A DNA stretch of 64,000 nt, from contig NZ_JAIVKU010000004.1 in NCBI RefSeq assembly GCF_020524165.1, positions 930,001 through 994,000 of the forward strand, written 5' to 3'. This document shows positions 19,563 through 28,443 of this stretch, piece by piece. Both the position numbers and the translations under genes were made by a program. How positions within the stretch are numbered: the first letter of the stretch is position 1; the number at the start of each line of letters is the position of its first letter. Source of the stretch: Guptibacillus hwajinpoensis. GTDB lineage: Bacteria; Bacillota; Bacilli; Bacillales; Guptibacillaceae. The notes under the pieces are model-generated. The model was given only the letters and a program-made list of their open reading frames with translations, was not told the origin of the DNA and ran no database searches.

Positions 19563-21300
19563 TCGCTAACATCTCCTTGCATTGTTGATGGATGTCACCT
19601 GGTAAGAACGGATTGCCATCGTATTTTAATAAGCTTTCAATCTTTTCACCGTACCCTACATTCATTTTTACGAGACTTGCCAGCTGCCCAGTTGCATTAT
19701 GTTCAATCACGATCACTTTCTTCGCCGCCTGCAACATGGGCTTTAGCTCATCTGCTGGAAAAGGGTGAACAAGGCGAATTTGAGCATGATTCACTTTTAA
19801 ACCATCTGCTTCAAGTCTTGGCATTACTTCTTCAATACTTCCTCTCGTTGAATTAAAGCCAATCAAAAGCAAATCTGCCTCTGCATGAGGCGCCGCTTTA
19901 TAAATTGGATTCTGAAAGGAGATGTTATGAATTTTCCGCAATCGTTTCTCCATTTGGTCTTTTCGGTTCTGTGGCACTTCCGAAGGTTTACCTGTTTCAT
20001 CGTGCTCAACACCGGTTACGTGGAAAATACCATTTTTCGTTCCTGGAATGACACGATTTGAAACGCCATCATCCGTAATTTCAAAACGTTTATAGTACGA
20101 CTTATCTTCCCGTTCAGCGATTTCTTGATCGTTCAGCTTACCCCTTCGAATGTTGATCTTATTGTAATCAAGCGGCTCAACGGATTGCTTGCCAAGTGAT
20201 AATTGAAGATCTGAGAGCAAAATAACGGGACACTGATATTCCTCCGCAAGATTAAACGCTTCAATCGCATCATAGAATGCTTCCTCAACGGTACTCGGCG
20301 CAATGACAATCTTAGGAATTTCCCCATGCGTTCCGTAAATCATCGCCAGCAAATCCGACTGCTCCTGCTTCGTTGGAAGTCCCGTACTTGGCCCCCCGCG
20401 CTGGGTGTCGACGATGACGAGCGGCGTTTCGGTAATACCAGATAGCCCGATGGCTTCCATCATGAGCGATAACCCCGGTCCGGCCGAGGCTGTTAACGTT
20501 CTAACCCCTGCATAGTTTGAACCTATAGCCATCGTTGCCGCCGCGATTTCATCCTCTGTTTGCACAACAGTGCCACCAAATTCTGGGAGCTTCTTAATTA
20601 AATACTCCATGATTTCTGACGCTGGCGTAATCGGATAGGCTGCCATTAGTCTCGCTCCGCCGGCTAGAGCTCCAAGTGCAATGGCATCATTCCCAATCAT
20701 AAACATGCGATTCTTTCCATCTGCCTTTTTAAGCGAAAGGGTTTGAACACTGTCTCCAACGGATGACATATAAGCATCCGCCCCCCGCTGTATGGCTTCC
20801 ATGTTATTGTTTACCACTTTTTCGCCTTTTCGACCAAAAATTTCTTCTACTACCGCTTGATACGTTGCAGTGTCTATACCAAGAGCCGCACTCGTAGCCC
20901 CGATTGCTACCATGTTTTTCATTAAAGAAGTGCCAAGTTCTGTCGCGATTTCAGTAAAGGGAATGATAACAAGTGTCGCCTGACAATATTCAGGCTTAAC
21001 TGGTTTAAATTTGGCATCGGCAATAATGATGCCTCTGCTATGGAGTTCATGTGCATTGACATCAATCGTTTCTTGATCGAACGCTATCAGCATGTCGAGA
21101 TCATCCGAAACCGCTCGAACTTCTTTCGTACTCACGCGAATTTTATTATTCGTATGCCCGCCTTTAATACGGGACGAGAAATGCCGGTAACCATATAAAT
21201 AGTAGCCAAGTCGATTTAATGCAATCGCAAATATTTCTCCTGTACTGTCTATTCCTTCACCCTGCTGTCCTCCAACTTTCCACGAAAGTTGTTCGATCAT
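19549..21300 (-). CDS. korA: 2-oxoacid:ferredoxin oxidoreductase, fused gamma-alpha subunit
   Basis: This subunit fuses the gamma domain (about 1-185, starting with the GGQQGEGIDSTGE loop) to the alpha domain (about 195-583, with AAYPITPASE and the TPP-enzyme core). With KorB it would oxidise 2-oxoglutarate or a related 2-oxoacid to the acyl-CoA with reduction of ferredoxin. This offers an alternative to the NAD-linked dehydrogenase. The 583-residue fused form is the one usual in Bacillaceae. No delta (ferredoxin) subunit gene is adjacent, so a separate ferredoxin must serve. Confidence 0.92.
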   Translation of the reverse strand: MIEQLSWKVGGQQGEGIDSTGEIFAIALNRLGYYLYGYRHFSSRIKGGHTNNKIRVSTKEVRAVSDDLDMLIAFDQETIDVNAHELHSRGIIIADAKFKPVKPEYCQATLVIIPFTEIATELGTSLMKNMVAIGATSAALGIDTATYQAVVEEIFGRKGEKVVNNNMEAIQRGADAYMSSVGDSVQTLSLKKADGKNRMFMIGNDAIALGALAGGARLMAAYPITPASEIMEYLIKKLPEFGGTVVQTEDEIAAATMAIGSNYAGVRTLTASAGPGLSLMMEAIGLSGITETPLVIVDTQRGGPSTGLPTKQEQSDLLAMIYGTHGEIPKIVIAPSTVEEAFYDAIEAFNLAEEYQCPVILLSDLQLSLGKQSVEPLDYNKINIRRGKLNDQEIAEREDKSYYKRFEITDDGVSNRVIPGTKNGIFHVTGVEHDETGKPSEVPQNRKDQMEKRLRKIHNISFQNPIYKAAPHAEADLLLIGFNSTRGSIEEVMPRLEADGLKVNHAQIRLVHPFPADELKPMLQAAKKVIVIEHNATGQLASLVKMNVGYGEKIESLLKYDGNPFLPGDIHQQCKEMLANGHI

Positions 21301-21409
21301 AACGCCCCACCCTTTCTAATCTAGTACCTGAAACCGCTTGCTTATATTACTAGTTCGAAATAGGATGATAATTCCCTGCTCATAAAACTCACAATTACTA
21401 AATTCTTAC

Positions 21410-22333
21410 TTAGCTTGGGATTCTAGCAATCAAATTTTTACCTAAAAAGCCATTTACCTGATCATCATTGTAATAACGATGTAGCTCCTCAACAAGTCGA
21501 GGATAGTCGCTGTAGCATGTTAAGTTTTTGGGAACTTGATCAATACCATCAAAATCAGAGCCAAGTCCAATATTCTCCGCACCACCAAGGCTACAAATAT
21601 GTTCAATATGATGGATAATATCCGATACACTTGCATTTCGATCATTACGTAAAAACTTTGGTACAAAAGTAACGCCGATCAAGGAATTCTTCTCAATCAG
21701 TGCAGTTAATTGCTGGTTATCAAGGTTTCTTGGATGCGTGCAAATAGCTTTTACATTGGAGTGACTTGCGATCACATAACGTCCATGCTCAACGACATCC
21801 CAGAAGGCGCGCACGGAAAGATGGGAAACATCGGTCCAAATCCGATGCTGGTTATGTAAATCGACAAGGCTCCTCCCAAAATCGGTTAATCCTGCGCCTC
21901 TTGATTCAAGAATGCCATCAGCGGTCGCATTTCCGTAGTTCCACGTTAAGCCAACGGATCGTACACCGAGCCGAATAAGTGTCCTAAGCCTTGTCGCTTC
22001 CTTACCAATCGCATCAACACCTTCTAACGTGAGCATCGCCCCAATTTTTCCATCAGGAAGCTGCTCTGCTTCTTTTTTGGAGTAAACGGCTACCACGTCA
22101 TCATATGGTTGAATAATCTTCTCATGAAATAGATCTACCATTTCAAGAGCACAATCAAATTTAGCGGAATCTGGTACACTTTCCGGAACATAAATCGCAA
22201 AAAGCTGTAACTTTGCTCCGACTCTTCTCATTTGATTAAGATTCGTATGAAGGCCTTGACCATCTTCAAAAGAGAGAGAGGGGTTTAGCCACATTTTACA
22301 AAGTACGTCACAATGTGCATCTACTATATTCAT
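21410..22333 (-). CDS. Membrane-dipeptidase-family (M19) metallopeptidase
   Basis: This is a renal-dipeptidase family zinc enzyme of 307 residues. Candidate ligands of the binuclear zinc site are His7 and Asp9 (DAHCD), a Glu in LTLEGVDAI, His in TDVSHLS and His in VIASHSN. A later Asp in GLGSDFDG completes the family pattern. No signal peptide is present, so it is probably cytoplasmic despite the family name. The ATG at 22333 has GGAGG at good distance. It is located between spoVS and korAB, which is not the B. subtilis arrangement. Confidence 0.9.
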   Translation of the reverse strand: MNIVDAHCDVLCKMWLNPSLSFEDGQGLHTNLNQMRRVGAKLQLFAIYVPESVPDSAKFDCALEMVDLFHEKIIQPYDDVVAVYSKKEAEQLPDGKIGAMLTLEGVDAIGKEATRLRTLIRLGVRSVGLTWNYGNATADGILESRGAGLTDFGRSLVDLHNQHRIWTDVSHLSVRAFWDVVEHGRYVIASHSNVKAICTHPRNLDNQQLTALIEKNSLIGVTFVPKFLRNDRNASVSDIIHHIEHICSLGGAENIGLGSDFDGIDQVPKNLTCYSDYPRLVEELHRYYNDDQVNGFLGKNLIARIPS

Positions 22334-22377
22334 GATGATCCTCCTTCATTCTTTCTACAGTACAGATTAAAGTATAA

Positions 22378-22408
22378 AAAACCTGTTTGTAAATACAAAC
22401 AGGTTTTT
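22378..22408 (-). terminator. Intrinsic terminator after spoVS
   Basis: An 11-bp perfect stem (AACCTGTTTGT / ACAAACAGGTT) with a 4-base loop is flanked by A and T runs; on the minus strand TTTTTTAT follows. Confidence 0.9.
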
Positions 22409-22421
22409 CTGACGGAACTAT

Positions 22422-22682
22422 TTAGCGAGGCTCTACAATAAGTTTAATTGCGGTACGCTCTTCACCATCAATTAAGATATCAGTGAAAGCAGGGATACAA
22501 ATGAGGTCAACGCCACTAGGTGCTACAAACCCTCTTGCGATGGCTACTGCCTTCACAGCCTGATTTAGTGCACCTGCTCCAATCGCTTGAATCTCGGCAT
22601 TTCCGCGTTCCCGAAGGACGCCCGCAAGTGCACCAGCTACAGAATTAGGATTGGATTTTGCTGAAACTTTTAATATATCCAT
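22422..22682 (-). CDS. spoVS: Stage V sporulation protein S
   Basis: SpoVS is a small (86-residue) Alba-like protein that influences septation and coat assembly during sporulation. The sequence is near-invariant in bacilli, with the start MDILKVSAKS and the central GAGALNQAVKAVAIARG. The ribosome-binding site is AAGGAGGGG. A sigma-H promoter lies 44-73 bp upstream, fitting known sigma-H control of this gene in B. subtilis, and a strong terminator follows. It is therefore an independent unit although it sits behind rny-ymdB. Confidence 0.97.
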   Translation of the reverse strand: MDILKVSAKSNPNSVAGALAGVLRERGNAEIQAIGAGALNQAVKAVAIARGFVAPSGVDLICIPAFTDILIDGEERTAIKLIVEPR

Positions 22683-22725
22683 TATAGCCCCTCCTTAATT
22701 TGATCATCCATTACCACTCTAGACT

Positions 22726-22755
22726 ATATTCCTTGTAAGAAGCTTGTATTCCTGC
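22726..22755 (-). promoter_or_regulatory. Sigma-H promoter of spoVS
   Basis: On the minus strand GCAGGAATA (complement of 22747-22755) and AAGGAATAT (complement of 22726-22734) match the sigma-H consensus RnAGGAwWW and RnnGAATww at every defined position, with a 12-bp spacer. Known biology of spoVS supports the call. Confidence 0.85.
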
Positions 22756-22783
22756 TGTTTCCGCCATTTTTTCCAAACGTTCT

Positions 22784-23578
22784 TTAATCATAGAATGGAT
22801 GGTCGTCATTAATCGCAATTCGTTCAATCTTTGTGGCCTTACCAGTTTTTGGATCTAGTGTTAAAAAGACCCCACTAAGTTGTTCCCGCCCTTTCGTTAC
22901 TTCAAACCTCACAGGCATCGTTGTCAGGAACTTATTAATAACAGCTTCTCGCTCCATGCCTAGAATGCCATCGTAAGGTCCCGTCATTCCAGCATCTGTT
23001 AAGTAAGCTGTCCCACCAGGCAAAATGCGCTCATCAGCTGTTTGCACATGAGTATGCGTTCCAACAACCGCGGTTACTCTTCCATCAAGGTACCAGCCCA
23101 TCGCTTGCTTTTCACTTGTTGTTTCTGCATGAAAATCAACAAAGATAACCGGTGTTCTTTCTCTCATTTCTTCTATCAGTTCATCCGCTTTACGGAATGG
23201 ATCATCCATGGCAGGAAGAAACGTTCGACCCTGCAAGTTAATGACGCCCACTTCAACGCCATTTATATTTACAATCGTTGATCCATTTCCAGGTGTTCCT
23301 TCTGGATAATTCGCAGGTCTAACGAGTTTCGGTGCACGATCAATAAATTCAAAAATCTCTCGGTTATCCCACGTATGGTTCCCCATTGTAATCACTTGAG
23401 CACCCGACTCCAGAAAGCCACGATAAATTTTTTCTGTAATGCCACGCCCACTTGCAGCATTCTCTCCATTCACAATCGTAAAGGTGGGTTTATATTTTTT
23501 CTTTAAACGAGGTAAATAAGTTGAAACCATATTGCGTCCAGGAGAACCGACTACGTCTCCAATAAATAAAATCTTCAT
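22784..23578 (-). CDS. ymdB: 2',3'-cyclic nucleotide phosphodiesterase YmdB
   Basis: YmdB is a dinuclear-metal phosphodiesterase that affects biofilm, motility and nanotube-type behaviour in B. subtilis. Metal-binding residues can be read at D8, E39, N40, N67, H68, H150, H175 and H177 (motifs FIGDVVG, NGEN, GNHTWD, DFHAE and GTHTHV). The 264-residue length is standard. It follows rny, the conserved rny-ymdB pair, with 105 bp between them that contain the rny terminator, so part of its expression may come from read-through or a local promoter. Confidence 0.95.
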   Translation of the reverse strand: MKILFIGDVVGSPGRNMVSTYLPRLKKKYKPTFTIVNGENAASGRGITEKIYRGFLESGAQVITMGNHTWDNREIFEFIDRAPKLVRPANYPEGTPGNGSTIVNINGVEVGVINLQGRTFLPAMDDPFRKADELIEEMRERTPVIFVDFHAETTSEKQAMGWYLDGRVTAVVGTHTHVQTADERILPGGTAYLTDAGMTGPYDGILGMEREAVINKFLTTMPVRFEVTKGREQLSGVFLTLDPKTGKATKIERIAINDDHPFYD

Positions 23579-23658
23579 ATTAATGCTCCAATCTCTGTTT
23601 TCATTCTTTATCAGTTTATCAAAAGAAAGTATCGTTCGTAAGTTTTTGGTGAAATTAA

Positions 23659-23688
23659 ATAAAGCGATGCGCGCGGCATCGCTTTATT
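23659..23688 (-). terminator. Intrinsic terminator at the end of rny
   Basis: Arms AAAGCGATGC (23661-23670) and GCATCGCTTT (23676-23685) form a 10-bp stem that includes the rny stop codon. On the minus strand ATTTAATTTC follows, a weak U tract, so read-through into ymdB is likely. Confidence 0.7.
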
Positions 23689-25246
23689 TTGCATACTCAA
23701 CTGCCCTTGTTTCACGGATGACCGTGACCTTAATGTGCCCAGGGTAGTCCAGTTCATTTTCGATTTTCTTCGTAATCTCTCGTGCAAGACGATACGATGA
23801 AACGTCATCGACTAGATCAGGTTTCACCATGATCCGAATTTCTCGACCAGCTTGAATGGCGAACGATTTCTCAACGCCTTCAAATGACTCAGAAATTTCT
23901 TCAAGCTTCTCAAGACGACGAATATACGTCTCAAGCGTTTCACGACGCGCTCCTGGACGTGCAGCGGATAAAGCATCGGCTGCTGCCACAAGCGTGGAGA
24001 TTACTGATGTTGCTTCCGTATCACCATGGTGAGATGCGATTGCATTAATGACAACCGGATGCTCTTTATACTTCGTTGCAAGTTCTACGCCAATTTCGAC
24101 GTGACTCCCTTCAACTTCGTGGTCAATCGCTTTACCGAGATCGTGAAGGAGACCAGCGCGACGTGCAAGCTGTACGTCTTCTCCAAGCTCTGCGGCCATG
24201 AGACCGGTAAGGTAAGCAACTTCCATGGAATGTTTCAAGACATTTTGTCCATAACTTGTACGGAACTTCAATCGGCCCAGGATCTTAATAAGATCTGGGT
24301 GGAGTCCGTGAACCCCAATTTCAAATGTGGATTGTTCTCCCACTTCGCGAATGTATTCATCCACTTCCCTGCGTGATTTCTCAACCATTTCTTCAATTCG
24401 TGCAGGGTGAATTCTTCCATCCTGTACGAGTTTATCCAGGGCATTACGAGCAATTTCTCTACGTATCGGATCAAAACCGGACAGAATAACTGCCTCAGGT
24501 GTATCATCGATAATCAGGTCAATTCCCGTTAGCGTTTCAAGAGTTCGAATGTTTCGGCCTTCACGACCAATGATCCGACCTTTCATCTCGTCATTAGGCA
24601 GGTTAACAACGGAAACCGTTGTTTCTGCAACATGATCCGCTGCACAGCGCTGAATCGCAAGCGACAATACTTCTCTCGCCTTCTTATCAGCTTCTTCTTT
24701 CGCATAATTCTCGCGCTCTTTTACCATTTGCGCTAGCTCATGCTCAAGTTCCTGCTCGCTTTCACGGAAGATGATTTGCTTCGCTTCTTCCCTCGTTAAA
24801 CCGGAAATTCGCTGAAGCTCGTGTTGTTGCTCTTGAAGCAACTCCTCCACTTTGCCTTCCATCTCTTCAATTTGTCGTTGTTTTTTGGTGAGAGAGTCCT
24901 CTCTTCTTTCGAGGGAATCCTCTTTTTTGTCAAGAGTCTCACTTTTACGATCAAGGACCTCTTCTTTTTGTACCAAACGATTCTCTTGTTTTTGTAACTC
25001 ATTTCTGCGTTCACGAATTTCACGCTCAGCTTCAACACGAAGATTATGATTCTCGTCCTTCGCTTCAAGCATAGCTTCCTTTTTCAAAGCTTCAGCGTCG
25101 TTTTTACCTTCTTTGATAATCCGTTGCGCTTCCATTTCTGCACTGGAGATTTTCGCTTCAGCAATCGTTTTGCGAACAAGAAATCCAACAACTGCTCCGA
25201 CGACTGCAGAGACCAGCATAGTGGAGATGATGATCACTATATCCAT
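23684..25246 (-). CDS. rny: Ribonuclease Y
   Basis: RNase Y is the membrane-anchored endoribonuclease that starts mRNA decay in bacilli. It has an N-terminal transmembrane helix (about 3-24), a long coiled coil (about 30-200), a KH domain (about 210-270, with [10 protein letters not shown]) and an HD domain with HDLGKAIDH. The C-terminal half is nearly identical in pattern to B. subtilis RNase Y. The ATG at 25246 is chosen because GGAGG lies 8 bases upstream; a GTG at 25255 lies too close. A consensus promoter is found at 25390-25418. RicA, also encoded here, modulates this enzyme. Confidence 0.97.
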   Translation of the reverse strand: MDIVIIISTMLVSAVVGAVVGFLVRKTIAEAKISSAEMEAQRIIKEGKNDAEALKKEAMLEAKDENHNLRVEAEREIRERRNELQKQENRLVQKEEVLDRKSETLDKKEDSLERREDSLTKKQRQIEEMEGKVEELLQEQQHELQRISGLTREEAKQIIFRESEQELEHELAQMVKERENYAKEEADKKAREVLSLAIQRCAADHVAETTVSVVNLPNDEMKGRIIGREGRNIRTLETLTGIDLIIDDTPEAVILSGFDPIRREIARNALDKLVQDGRIHPARIEEMVEKSRREVDEYIREVGEQSTFEIGVHGLHPDLIKILGRLKFRTSYGQNVLKHSMEVAYLTGLMAAELGEDVQLARRAGLLHDLGKAIDHEVEGSHVEIGVELATKYKEHPVVINAIASHHGDTEATSVISTLVAAADALSAARPGARRETLETYIRRLEKLEEISESFEGVEKSFAIQAGREIRIMVKPDLVDDVSSYRLAREITKKIENELDYPGHIKVTVIRETRAVEYAK

Positions 25247-25389
25247 CGAACTCACCTCCTCCTGCTATCAACTTGTTGGTTTGCTGTCATGTTAATACTT
25301 AGTACCACTTGCAAGATTTCAATCCAGCACATGTCATCTGTTAAGAGTAAAGTATAATTTTACTAGAAAATTATAATTATACAATTAAT

Positions 25390-25418
25390 ATTGTATCTTT
25401 CAGCGTAAAGGTTGTCAA
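25390..25418 (-). promoter_or_regulatory. Sigma-A promoter of rny
   Basis: TTGACA (complement of 25413-25418), a 17-bp spacer and TACAAT (complement of 25390-25395) make a near-perfect promoter. The leader to the rny start is about 140 nt and AT-rich. The rest of the 376-bp gap between recA and rny holds the recA terminator and otherwise nothing recognisable. Confidence 0.88.
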
Positions 25419-25585
25419 GAGAGCACATAGAGGCAAAATCCCTTCAAATATCTCATTATAGCTCATTTTTTCGCCTTAAACTTCTCTTGAAAACGTCGTG
25501 ATTGAATAGGCATTCACTGCCTGATCATGGAAACTCAGTCAGTTTTAAGGTGGACAAACTAGTATCCAAAGACAATATAGCTAGA

Positions 25586-25613
25586 AAAAAAGCCGGTCTT
25601 TGTGACCGACTTT
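25586..25613 (-). terminator. Intrinsic terminator after recA
   Basis: Arms AGCCGGTC (25591-25598) and GACCGACT (25604-25611) form an 8-bp stem with one G-T pair. On the minus strand seven T residues follow. Confidence 0.88.
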
Positions 25614-25622
25614 CCAATCTTT

Positions 25623-26669
25623 TTATTCTTCGTCAGGAAGAAGCGTTTCGTTACCTGCAGCAGCTTCATCCACTTGCTTATCGGCATCAAGATTATGATG
25701 AGCGCGAATACGCCCTTCAATCTCAGCTTCCATTGCCGGATTTTCTTTCAAGAATTGCTTTGCATTTTCACGACCTTGTCCAAGGCGTTCACCTTCAAAG
25801 GAGAACCATGCGCCGCTCTTCTGAACGATTTCAAGATTTGAACCAATATCAAGGATTTCACCCTGCTTGGAAATACCTTCCCCGTACATGATGTCGACTT
25901 CTGCCTGTTTAAACGGCGGAGCTACCTTGTTCTTAACAACTTTAATTCGTGTTTTGTTTCCGACCATGTCATTACCCTGTTTCAGCGTTTCAGCACGACG
26001 AACTTCTAATCGAACAGATGAATAGAATTTCAGCGCACGTCCGCCTGGAGTTGTTTCTGGGTTACCGAACATAACCCCAACTTTTTCACGAATCTGGTTG
26101 ATAAAGACCGCGGTTGTTTTGGATTTATTAATTGCACCAGAAAGCTTACGAAGTGCTTGAGACATTAGACGTGCTTGCAAACCAACGTGTGCATCTCCCA
26201 TTTCACCTTCGATTTCAGCCTTTGGTACAAGGGCAGCTACGGAGTCAACAACAACCATATCTACTGCACCGCTTCGTACGAGCGCTTCAGCAATTTCAAG
26301 GGCTTGTTCTCCTGTATCAGGTTGAGAAAGTAATAGTTCATCGATGTTAACACCGAGCTTTTCTGCATAAACCGGATCAAGGGCATGCTCAGCATCGATA
26401 AATGCGGCCTGACCGCCGTTACGCTGAACTTCTGCAATCGCATGAAGAGCAACAGTTGTTTTACCTGAAGATTCCGGTCCGTATACTTCGATAACGCGAC
26501 CTCTTGGATATCCTCCTACACCGAGAGCAATATCTAGAGCCAGTGACCCAGTGGATACTGTAGAGACTCTTTGCTCCGCTTGTTCGCCGAGCTTCATGAT
26601 TGAACCTTTACCGAATTGTTTTTCTATTTGTCTAAGTGCCATATCTAAGGCAGCTTTACGATCACTCAC
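25623..26669 (-). CDS. recA: Recombinase RecA
   Basis: RecA forms filaments on single-stranded DNA, catalyses strand exchange and triggers LexA self-cleavage. Walker A GPESSGKT is at 64-71; the ATPase core and the acidic C-terminal tail (LLPDEE) are intact. Length is 348. The start codon is GTG at 26669 with GAGGAGG upstream. A sigma-A promoter and a LexA box lie upstream, so it is SOS-regulated. A DEAD-box helicase gene precedes it, where B. subtilis has cinA directly. Confidence 0.99.
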   Translation of the reverse strand: MSDRKAALDMALRQIEKQFGKGSIMKLGEQAEQRVSTVSTGSLALDIALGVGGYPRGRVIEVYGPESSGKTTVALHAIAEVQRNGGQAAFIDAEHALDPVYAEKLGVNIDELLLSQPDTGEQALEIAEALVRSGAVDMVVVDSVAALVPKAEIEGEMGDAHVGLQARLMSQALRKLSGAINKSKTTAVFINQIREKVGVMFGNPETTPGGRALKFYSSVRLEVRRAETLKQGNDMVGNKTRIKVVKNKVAPPFKQAEVDIMYGEGISKQGEILDIGSNLEIVQKSGAWFSFEGERLGQGRENAKQFLKENPAMEAEIEGRIRAHHNLDADKQVDEAAAGNETLLPDEE

Positions 26670-26702
26670 GAATGAATTCCTCCTCGTTATTAAGCTATCA
26701 CT

Positions 26703-26731
26703 ATCATATCTCTTTTTCGGTCATTTGCCAA
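26703..26731 (-). promoter_or_regulatory. Sigma-A promoter of recA
   Basis: TTGGCA (complement of 26726-26731), a 17-bp spacer and TATGAT (complement of 26703-26708) lie 34 bases before the recA start codon. Confidence 0.8.
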
Positions 26732-26739
26732 TAGAAAAC

Positions 26740-26753
26740 CGAACATTTATTCG
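26740..26753. promoter_or_regulatory. LexA (DinR) operator of recA
   Basis: CGAAC-ATTT-ATTCG matches the bacillus SOS box CGAAC-N4-GTTCG with one mismatch. It lies 8 bp upstream of the recA -35 hexamer, in the position for SOS control of recA. Confidence 0.82.
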
Positions 26754-26826
26754 TCTTTTTTTATTTTGGAAGACTCTTGACATTTCCTGAACCTGTATAA
26801 AGAAACAAGCTGATGATGAAAGAAGA

Positions 26827-26855
26827 ACGATCAGCCCCTTGTTGAAGCTGATCGT
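26827..26855 (-). terminator. Probable terminator after the DEAD-box helicase gene
   Basis: A 9-bp perfect stem (ACGATCAGC / GCTGATCGT) has an 11-base loop. On the minus strand TTCTTCTTTC follows, a broken U tract, so termination may be partial. Confidence 0.6.
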
Positions 26856-26862
26856 CATCTAT

Positions 26863-28431
26863 TTACACTCTGCTTTTTTGTGGTTTGGCAGGTTCTAAGT
26901 GGATTGATTTACCATCAATCCCACCTGCCCGAAGCGCTTCGTAGACGAATGGCGCAACGTCTTCATGTACTTCAAAGAACGAGAATTTCTCGAAGATATC
27001 AATCCGGCCGACAGATTCTGTTTCAACACCCGCCATAGCTGAGAGTTCACTTAGCAATTTTTTAGGGTGGAGATCAATATTACGTCCTACGTTCAAGAAG
27101 AAACGAACCATTCCGTTCTGTCCACCTGTTTCACCGAAATTATATTCAGAAGGTGTGGTGTTTTGCTTCTCTTGAATGGCATTTTCAAGAAAAGCTTGAA
27201 CAAGATCTTCTGCATTGTACTTTGCTAATAGAAGATCGGCCGTTTCGCGAGCTGTTGAATCAGATTTCTGTTTTTTCAGCTGCTTTTCAACAGATTTTAC
27301 GATGTTATCAAGATCTACTGTTTCATCTTGAAGAGGCTCTGCTGAAAGGTTCAACTTAATCTTTGATTCAATTGACTGTAGGAAGCGCATATCTTTTGGT
27401 GTTACCAGGGTTAGCGCAATTCCTTTGTTACCAGCGCGTCCTGTGCGTCCAATACGGTGAACATAGCGCTCAGGATCTTCAGGAATATCATAGTTAATCA
27501 CGTGGCTCACGTGAGCGACGTCAATTCCTCTTGCTGCGATATCGGTCGCTACAAGGAAATTCACTTGAGATCGTCTAAAGAGATTCATGACTTTAGATCG
27601 CTGTTGCTGAGTAAGATCACCATGAAGCTCTTCCGCGCGGTACCCACGCTTTTTCAATGATTCCGTTACTTGCGCAGCCCCTTTTTTCGTTTTAGTGAAA
27701 ATGATTCCAAGACGAATGTCTTCGCTTTCAATAACGCGACAGAGTGTATCAAATTTATCACTTTCAAATGTGCGGTAATAGACCTGCTCCACTGTATCAG
27801 CAGTTACATCCCCTTTAGAAACGGAAATAGTAATTGGATCTTTCAAATACTTACTTGAAAGCTTACGGATCGGCGCTGGAATGGTAGCAGAAAATAAAAG
27901 TGACTGACGCTTAACAGGCAGCTGTTTAAAAATCAGTTCAATATCGTCAATAAAGCCCATATCAAGCATTTCATCAGCTTCATCTAGAATAGCTGTATGA
28001 ATATTATCCGTGCGAAGCGTCTTACGCTTTAAATGGTCAAGCATACGTCCCGGCGTTCCGACAACAATGTTAACGCCTCTTTTTAAAGCGCGAATTTGAT
28101 GATAGATTGGTTCCCCACCGTATACTGCGAGTACATTTAGACCTTTGTATTTTGAGAGCTTCTGTAGCTCGATGGCTACCTGCATGGCTAGCTCACGCGT
28201 TGGCGTTAAAATGATCGCTTCAGGACCACCGATCTTTTTCACTTTTTCAATAACGGGAATACCAAACGCAGCCGTTTTCCCTGTACCAGTTTGCGCCTGA
28301 CCGATCATATCTCTTCCTTCTAGAATTGGCTCAAGAGCTTTTTCCTGAATCGGAGTGGCTTCTTTAAAGCCAAGCTCGAGCACAGCTTTTTTCACTTCAT
28401 TTGATAATGCAAAGTCTTCAAAATTCTTCAT
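26863..28431 (-). CDS. DEAD-box RNA helicase with C-terminal DbpA-like RNA-binding domain
   Basis: This is an ATP-dependent RNA helicase of 522 residues. Motif I is AQTGTGKT (46-53), motif II DEAD (150-153), motif III SAT (about 182) and motif VI HRIGRTGR. The C-terminal 75 residues form an RRM-like domain (GMVRFFLNVG through GKSIHLEP) like that of DbpA, YxiN and CsdA/DeaD proteins. This suggests action on rRNA during ribosome assembly or in the cold. It is not a typical CshA, whose tail is arginine/glycine-rich. It sits 12 bp after cinA and is probably co-transcribed with it; this site is not occupied by a helicase in B. subtilis. Confidence 0.9.
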   Translation of the reverse strand: MKNFEDFALSNEVKKAVLELGFKEATPIQEKALEPILEGRDMIGQAQTGTGKTAAFGIPVIEKVKKIGGPEAIILTPTRELAMQVAIELQKLSKYKGLNVLAVYGGEPIYHQIRALKRGVNIVVGTPGRMLDHLKRKTLRTDNIHTAILDEADEMLDMGFIDDIELIFKQLPVKRQSLLFSATIPAPIRKLSSKYLKDPITISVSKGDVTADTVEQVYYRTFESDKFDTLCRVIESEDIRLGIIFTKTKKGAAQVTESLKKRGYRAEELHGDLTQQQRSKVMNLFRRSQVNFLVATDIAARGIDVAHVSHVINYDIPEDPERYVHRIGRTGRAGNKGIALTLVTPKDMRFLQSIESKIKLNLSAEPLQDETVDLDNIVKSVEKQLKKQKSDSTARETADLLLAKYNAEDLVQAFLENAIQEKQNTTPSEYNFGETGGQNGMVRFFLNVGRNIDLHPKKLLSELSAMAGVETESVGRIDIFEKFSFFEVHEDVAPFVYEALRAGGIDGKSIHLEPAKPQKSRV

Positions 28432-28443
28432 AACTTAGGACAT

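Noticed and set aside
25450..25560. Small inverted repeat AGGCA...TGCCT between recA and rny
   Set aside because: The stem is only 5 bp and has no U tract; it is probably chance.
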